Shown here in pieces: positions 31,266 to 35,625 of a stretch of 35,625 bases of DNA. The notes beneath the pieces are model-generated. The model saw only the letters and a list, made by a program, of their open reading frames with translations. It did no database searches and was not told where the DNA came from. The position numbers were made by a program, and so were the translations under genes. The stretch is taken from assembly GCA_947629565.1 (NCBI GenBank), contig CANREG010000027.1, forward strand, positions 1 to 35,625, written 5' to 3'. Source of the DNA: an uncultured Lachnospiraceae bacterium (lineage in GTDB: Bacteria > Bacillota > Clostridia > Lachnospirales > Lachnospiraceae). Numbering within the stretch: the first letter of the stretch is position 1; every line of letters starts with the position of its first letter.

Positions 31266-32558
31266 TTACTTTTCAAACCGCACCTGAATGGAATTGGCGT
31301 GGGCGGTAAGCTGCTCGCTTGCAGCAAAATCAATAATATCCTGATGAACCGGCTCTAAGGCTTCCTTTGAGTAATAAATAATGCTTGACTTTTTTACAAA
31401 ATCATCCACGCTCAAAGGAGAGAAGAATTTGGCGGTTCCGTTGGTTGGCAGGACATGGTTAGGTCCCGCAAAATAATCGCCCAAAGGCTCGGAGCTGTAT
31501 TCTCCGATAAAGATTGCGCCTGCATTTTGTATCTTCATCATAACCTCAAAAGGATTCTTTGTCACAATCTCTAAATGTTCGCTGGCAATGTCGTTAGCCG
31601 CCTCAATCGCGGTCTCCAAATCGCCAGCCACAAGGATATATCCGTAATTGTCAAGGGACTTCTCAATAATCTCGCTGCGGCTTAGCTTCGTTAAAAAGCC
31701 GGCAATCTCATCAGACACCTTCTGCGCCAGTTCCTTTGATGTCGTAACTAAAATAGCGGAGGCCAGCTCGTCATGCTCTGCCTGGGACAATAAATCTGCC
31801 GCCACATACCGGGGATTGGCGGTCTCGTCTGCAAGCACTAAAATCTCTGACGGTCCTGCAATGGAGTCAATGCTGACATATCCGTATACCGCGCGCTTTG
31901 CCAGCGCCACAAAAATATTGCCCGGTCCCACGATTTTGTCTACTTTGGGAACCGACTGGGTGCCAAAGGCAAGGGCCGCAATGGCCTGAGCCCCGCCTGC
32001 CTTGTAGATTGCGTCTACTCCCGCCTCGTTGGCAGCCACTAAGGTTGTGGCATAGACCTTGCCCGCCGCATCGCAGGGAGTTGTCATAATCACCTTTTTC
32101 ACTCCGGCCACCTTCGCCGGCACAATATTCATCAGTACAGAGGAGGGATAAACCGCCTTGCCTCCCGGCACATATACGCCTACTGCCTGCAGGGGAGTTA
32201 CCTTCTGCCCTAACATCGTACCCGTCTCAGTGGTATCAAACCAGCTAAACTGTTTCTGTTTCTCATGATAGGTACGGATATTGACAAGCGCCTTCCTGAT
32301 GACCTCCAATAAATGTCCGTCCACCTCCTGATAGGCTTCTTCAATCTCTTTCTTTGTCACCTGAATATTGCCGGCGGTAATCTCCGCTTTATCAAATTTC
32401 TTTGTGTATTCAAATAACGCCTGGTCCCCGTTTGCCCTTACATTGTCTACAATCTCCTGAACCGTATCCGCGTATTCCGTATAATTATTGGGACTTCTCT
32501 TTAATAAATCATTTAATAAATTCTGTTTTGTCTCCTGCGTAAGCTTTACAATCCGCAT
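31266..32558 (-). CDS. hisD: Histidinol dehydrogenase
   Basis: Last two steps of histidine synthesis: oxidises L-histidinol to histidine with two NAD+, zinc enzyme. The 430-residue protein has family length. Diagnostic stretches are PGGKAVYPSSVLMNIVPAKV, KIVGPGNIFVALAKRAVYG, SIAGPSEILVLADE, LSQAEHDELASAILVT and GPNHVLPTNGTAKFFSPLSV, holding zinc and catalytic His/Gln/Glu positions. I start at ATG 32558, eight bases after AAGGAG; an ATG at 32591 lies inside hisG. Confidence 0.96.
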   Translation of the reverse strand: MRIVKLTQETKQNLLNDLLKRSPNNYTEYADTVQEIVDNVRANGDQALFEYTKKFDKAEITAGNIQVTKKEIEEAYQEVDGHLLEVIRKALVNIRTYHEKQKQFSWFDTTETGTMLGQKVTPLQAVGVYVPGGKAVYPSSVLMNIVPAKVAGVKKVIMTTPCDAAGKVYATTLVAANEAGVDAIYKAGGAQAIAALAFGTQSVPKVDKIVGPGNIFVALAKRAVYGYVSIDSIAGPSEILVLADETANPRYVAADLLSQAEHDELASAILVTTSKELAQKVSDEIAGFLTKLSRSEIIEKSLDNYGYILVAGDLETAIEAANDIASEHLEIVTKNPFEVMMKIQNAGAIFIGEYSSEPLGDYFAGPNHVLPTNGTAKFFSPLSVDDFVKKSSIIYYSKEALEPVHQDIIDFAASEQLTAHANSIQVRFEK

Positions 32559-32580
32559 TCTCTGTTCTCCTTTTTGCAAA

Positions 32581-33228
32581 TTACTGCTCATAAAGCAGCG
32601 TCTTTAACTCTTTGACGATATTTAATATCCGGTCCTGCTCCATTTTCAGGCTGACCTTATTCACCACCATACGGCAGGATAAGGGGCAAATCTCCTCTAA
32701 CACCTCTAAGCCGTTCTCCTTAAGGGTGGTTCCCGTCTCCACGATATCCACGATTACATCAGACAAATCCACGATCGGCGCCAACTCCACGGAACCGTTT
32801 AACTTGATAATCTCTACTGTCTGGTTCTTTTTGGTCTGAAAATAATTCTTGGCAATGTTGGGATATTTGCTGGCTACCCGGATAATCTCATTCCGCTGTA
32901 GGATATCTCTCGCTTCTGCCGGTCCGCAGACGCACATTCTGCACTTGCCAAAGCCTAAATCTAACATCTCATATATGTTGTCCCTGCCTTCCTCTAACAG
33001 AGTATCCTTTCCCACCACGCCGATATCCGCCGCGCCGTATTCCACATAGGTAGGCACATCTCCCGCCTTGGCGAGAAAGAACCGCAGCTTCAGCTTCTCA
33101 TTGGTAAATATTAACTTTCGTGTATCGGGATCTTTCATCTCCTCGCAGGTAATCCCGATTTGTTCTAAATAGCTAAGCGTCGTTCTGGCAAGCCTGCCCT
33201 TTGCCAGCGCAAATGTAATATATCTCAT
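32581..33228 (-). CDS. hisG: ATP phosphoribosyltransferase, short form
   Basis: Committed step of histidine synthesis, joining ATP and PRPP. The 215-residue protein is the short HisG, lacking the C-terminal histidine-binding domain, and works with HisZ encoded just upstream. ALAKGRL (6-12), [17 protein letters not shown] and a C-terminal [20 protein letters not shown]-binding segment are visible. I start at ATG 33228, seven bases after AGAGG; ATG 33234 lies within one base of that site. The stop lies 23 bases before the hisD ATG. Confidence 0.95.
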   Translation of the reverse strand: MRYITFALAKGRLARTTLSYLEQIGITCEEMKDPDTRKLIFTNEKLKLRFFLAKAGDVPTYVEYGAADIGVVGKDTLLEEGRDNIYEMLDLGFGKCRMCVCGPAEARDILQRNEIIRVASKYPNIAKNYFQTKKNQTVEIIKLNGSVELAPIVDLSDVIVDIVETGTTLKENGLEVLEEICPLSCRMVVNKVSLKMEQDRILNIVKELKTLLYEQ

Positions 33229-33288
33229 TGTCATCCTCTCTCAATTCCATAATTGGTTATTGGAAAACCGCATCTATCAAATGGCAGC

Positions 33289-34548
33289 TTAGCAGTATGT
33301 AATGTCCTCCACCAAAGCCTGTCCTACCACGTCCGCCACAAAGTCATAGATTTTAACCTCTGTATTGCTAATCAAATAAAACATTCCGGAGAAATGGTGT
33401 TTCCTTCCGTACTGGGCGTAATCCTCAACCTCTTTCCGCTTGGATTTCCGAATTAATTCCACCCTGCGCCCCGACTTTCTTAACAGGTTGGCAAGCTGCA
33501 CCGCCGCCTTCTGCTGGTCGATATCGTACAGGATAATGCTGTCGGAATTATCAATGTTAATAATAATCCTCTGTCTGGAAATGGCAGTCATCAAATCATC
33601 GATGTAAAACGCAAACCCGATGGCCGGGGACGGCTTTCCATACTGGGCCAAAAGATTGTCATAACGCCCGCCCTTTACCACTGCATCACCGGTTCCGTAG
33701 GTATAGCCCCGGAAAATGATGCCTGAATAATATTCATAGCGGCTGAGCAGGGAAAAGTCAAAGCTGATATACTGCTCATAGCCGGAATAAGACAATACCT
33801 TAGATACCTTTTCCAGTCTCCGGATAGCCTCTAAGGATACAGGATTCTTCACCAGCTTCCTGGCATTATTCAGCATATTTCTTCCGCCAAACAACTGGTC
33901 AAAGGACAAGAGCACATTCTTGACATCCTCCTCCAAATCCAAGTCCCGAATCAGGGATTCCACGCCAAAGAAATTCCGGTTATGAATCAGCCGGTGCAGT
34001 TCTCCGGCAGTCTTTTCATCAATGCCTGCCTCCTTAATAATTCCCTTGAAGAAATCCACCTCGCCAATCTCAATCTGAAAATCCTTCATCCCTATAGCTA
34101 AGAAACAGTCAATCACCGTGGCAATAACTTCTGCATCCGCCGCGGAAGACGCGTCATTAATGAGTTCCGCGCCAAGCTGCGTCATCTCATTTAACTTGCC
34201 CTGATGGTTATGGGTGTTAAAAAAGGTATTCCCCTCATAGCAAAGGCGGATCGGCAAATCCTCATCTTCGTAATACTTCACTGCGCATCTTGCAATGCTG
34301 GGCGTAATATCCGGCCTTAAAACCAAAGTATTATTCTCCCGGTCAAAAAACTTATACATCTCATTAGACGCCGCCGAGCCTTTGTCCTGATTAAAGATAT
34401 CAAAAAATTCAAAAGTAGGCGTCTGTATTTCGTTGTATCCATGAAGGGCAAGGACGTCATTCATCTTTTCCAAAACCTTGCGTTTTTTCTTACATTCATT
34501 GCCGTAAATGTCCCTTACACCCTCCGGCGTGTGTAGTAACTTTTCCAT
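33289..34548 (-). CDS. hisZ: ATP phosphoribosyltransferase regulatory subunit
   Basis: A HisRS-like regulatory subunit that assembles with short HisG and gives histidine feedback control. The 419-residue protein keeps class II synthetase motifs: TPEGVRDIYGNE at the N-terminus, NTLVLRPDITPSIARCAV (motif 2 region) and GGRYDNLLAQYGKPSPAIGFAFYIDDL (motif 3). Pairing with a short hisG immediately downstream separates it from true HisRS. It lacks a clear anticodon-binding domain of normal sequence. It is the first his gene here, 75 bases after trpS, and no terminator or T-box is visible in that gap. Confidence 0.94.
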   Translation of the reverse strand: MEKLLHTPEGVRDIYGNECKKKRKVLEKMNDVLALHGYNEIQTPTFEFFDIFNQDKGSAASNEMYKFFDRENNTLVLRPDITPSIARCAVKYYEDEDLPIRLCYEGNTFFNTHNHQGKLNEMTQLGAELINDASSAADAEVIATVIDCFLAIGMKDFQIEIGEVDFFKGIIKEAGIDEKTAGELHRLIHNRNFFGVESLIRDLDLEEDVKNVLLSFDQLFGGRNMLNNARKLVKNPVSLEAIRRLEKVSKVLSYSGYEQYISFDFSLLSRYEYYSGIIFRGYTYGTGDAVVKGGRYDNLLAQYGKPSPAIGFAFYIDDLMTAISRQRIIINIDNSDSIILYDIDQQKAAVQLANLLRKSGRRVELIRKSKRKEVEDYAQYGRKHHFSGMFYLISNTEVKIYDFVADVVGQALVEDITYC

Positions 34549-34623
34549 ACTCTGTAATCTCCATTCCTTATCGGGATCTTCCGTCTTAAGCGCCCTGTTG
34601 TCTCCGGCGTAGCTTATTACCTT

Positions 34624-35625
34624 CTAATCTGCACTGCTTTTATATTTCTCGATATGCTTTTGAATCAGCTCTTCGTCTTCAAAATAGTTAATCCGCATGG
34701 CGTTCTTCACGGCGTCTAACGTCTTTTCCGCCACCTGCCTTGCCGCCTCGCTTCCCTTTTTCAGAATCTCATAGACATAGGCGATATCCTTCTCATATTC
34801 GCGCCTTCTGTTGCGGATAGGCTCTAATTCCTCCTGGATTACGCTGTTTAGGAACTTCTTTACCTTCACATCTCCAAGACCGCCTCTGGTATAATGGGCC
34901 TTTAGCTCATCCAGATTCGCATACTCCGGAAGATAGCGCTCAAAATGTTCCGTCCTGCAGAATGCATCTAAATAAGTGAACACCGTATTGCCCTCTAACT
35001 TACCCGGATCTGTAATCTTAATGTGGTCCGGGTCCGTATACATGCTCATCACTTTTTTCTTTATCTCCTCCGGCTCTTCGGAAAGATAAATGCAGTTGCC
35101 TAAGGACTTGCTCATCTTGGCCTTGCCGTCAATGCCCGGCAGCCGCTTGCAGGCTTCGTTGTCCGGCAGCAGAATGTCCGGATCAGTCAGTGCCTCTCCA
35201 TACACGGTATTAAATTTGTGGACAATCTCCTTGGTCTGTTCTAGCATCGGCATCTGGTCCTCTCCGACAGGAACGGTGGTCGCCTGAAATGCCGTGATAT
35301 CCGCCGCCTGGCTGATGGGATAGGTAAAAAAGCCAACAGGAATACTGGTCTCAAAATTACGCATCTTAATCTCTGTCTTAACCGTCGGATTTCTCTGCAA
35401 TCGGGACACCGTAACCAGATTCATATAATAAAAGGTCAGTTCCGTAAGCTGTGGAATCTGGGACTGGATTAAAATCGTGGATTTTGCCGGGTCAATGCCG
35501 CAGGCCAGATAATCTAGCGCCACCTCAATGATATTCTCCCGCACCTTGTCCGGGTTATCCGCATTGTCGGTAAGTGCCTGCGCATCGGCAATCATAATAT
35601 AGATTTTCTCATATTCACCGGAATT
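34624..35625 (-). CDS. trpS: Tryptophan--tRNA ligase, 5' end cut by window
   Basis: A class I aminoacyl-tRNA synthetase for tRNA-Trp. 333 residues are present and the reading frame is open to the window edge, so the N-terminus with the HIGH motif is missing. KMSKS appears as GKAKMSKSLGN. FTYPISQAADITAF, VPVGEDQMP and GLGDVKVKKFLNSVIQEELEPIRNRR are typical. The open start (NSGEYEKIYIMIADAQALTDNADN) continues the Rossmann fold. Expected missing part is a few tens of codons. It is followed by hisZ in the same direction. Confidence 0.95.
   Translation of the reverse strand, partial: NSGEYEKIYIMIADAQALTDNADNPDKVRENIIEVALDYLACGIDPAKSTILIQSQIPQLTELTFYYMNLVTVSRLQRNPTVKTEIKMRNFETSIPVGFFTYPISQAADITAFQATTVPVGEDQMPMLEQTKEIVHKFNTVYGEALTDPDILLPDNEACKRLPGIDGKAKMSKSLGNCIYLSEEPEEIKKKVMSMYTDPDHIKITDPGKLEGNTVFTYLDAFCRTEHFERYLPEYANLDELKAHYTRGGLGDVKVKKFLNSVIQEELEPIRNRRREYEKDIAYVYEILKKGSEAARQVAEKTLDAVKNAMRINYFEDEELIQKHIEKYKSSAD

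Noticed and set aside
34549-34623. T-box or histidine attenuator before hisZ
   Set aside because: Only 75 bases are available, with no terminator hairpin, no T-box motif and no run of histidine codons.

Overview
The window looks like a chromosomal segment of a spore-forming, low-to-moderate G+C Firmicute, most likely a member of the Lachnospiraceae (Clostridia). The reasons are the yqfC-yqfD-phoH-ybeY-cdd sporulation/RNA block, a short-form HisG with HisZ, a DUF896 protein, sporulation-type promoters, strong AGGAGG-type ribosome sites and occasional TTG starts. Genus is not resolved from sequence alone. I see no tRNA, rRNA, CRISPR array, insertion sequence, prophage or integrase, and no stretch over 300 bases without a gene.

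Layout. (1) 1-5600, organic acids: an OFA-type MFS transporter (minus strand), interrupted by an in-frame TAG, is divergent from a formate/nitrite-type channel. Then come citrate synthase and a SpoIID-like/peptidoglycan-binding protein with a sigma-K-like promoter. (2) 5600-9400, an AT-richer accessory patch: three unrecognised genes on the minus strand, divergent from a three-gene plus-strand operon of a double zinc-ribbon membrane protein, a tiny one-helix protein and a DUF3592-like protein. The two units have mirror-image promoters. (3) 9400-19650, a long minus-strand run: two FAD-dependent oxidoreductases, DUF896, 5-formyl-THF cyclo-ligase, proA, a MoxR ATPase with a VWA partner, an HD-domain protein, miaB, DUF1294 and a DUF1295-like membrane protein. 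(4) 19760-25340: a BofC-like protein with a sigma-G-like promoter, cdd, a YerB/DUF3048 lipoprotein, ybeY, phoH, yqfD, yqfC (sigma-E-like promoter) and rpsU. (5) 25530-35625: alaS, a 51-residue membrane protein, a histidine operon (hisZ-hisG-hisD-[NYN/LOTUS protein]-[unknown membrane protein]-hisB-hisI) and the 3' part of trpS, cut by the window edge.

How the genes work together. Region 1 pairs import/export of small carboxylates with entry of acetyl-CoA and oxaloacetate into citrate. Region 4 joins ribosome maturation (S21, YbeY, PhoH) with sporulation genes, and promoters resembling sigma-E, sigma-G and sigma-K sites sit in front of yqfC, the BofC-like gene and the SpoIID-like gene respectively. 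Region 5 makes histidine but lacks hisA, hisC, hisE, hisF and hisH here, and hosts an RNA-directed-looking NYN/LOTUS protein.

Nothing here is an obvious new defence or mobile system. The best leads are the NYN/LOTUS protein and its unknown membrane neighbour inside the his operon, the mirror-promoter zinc-ribbon patch, the split OFA transporter, and the matched sporulation promoters.
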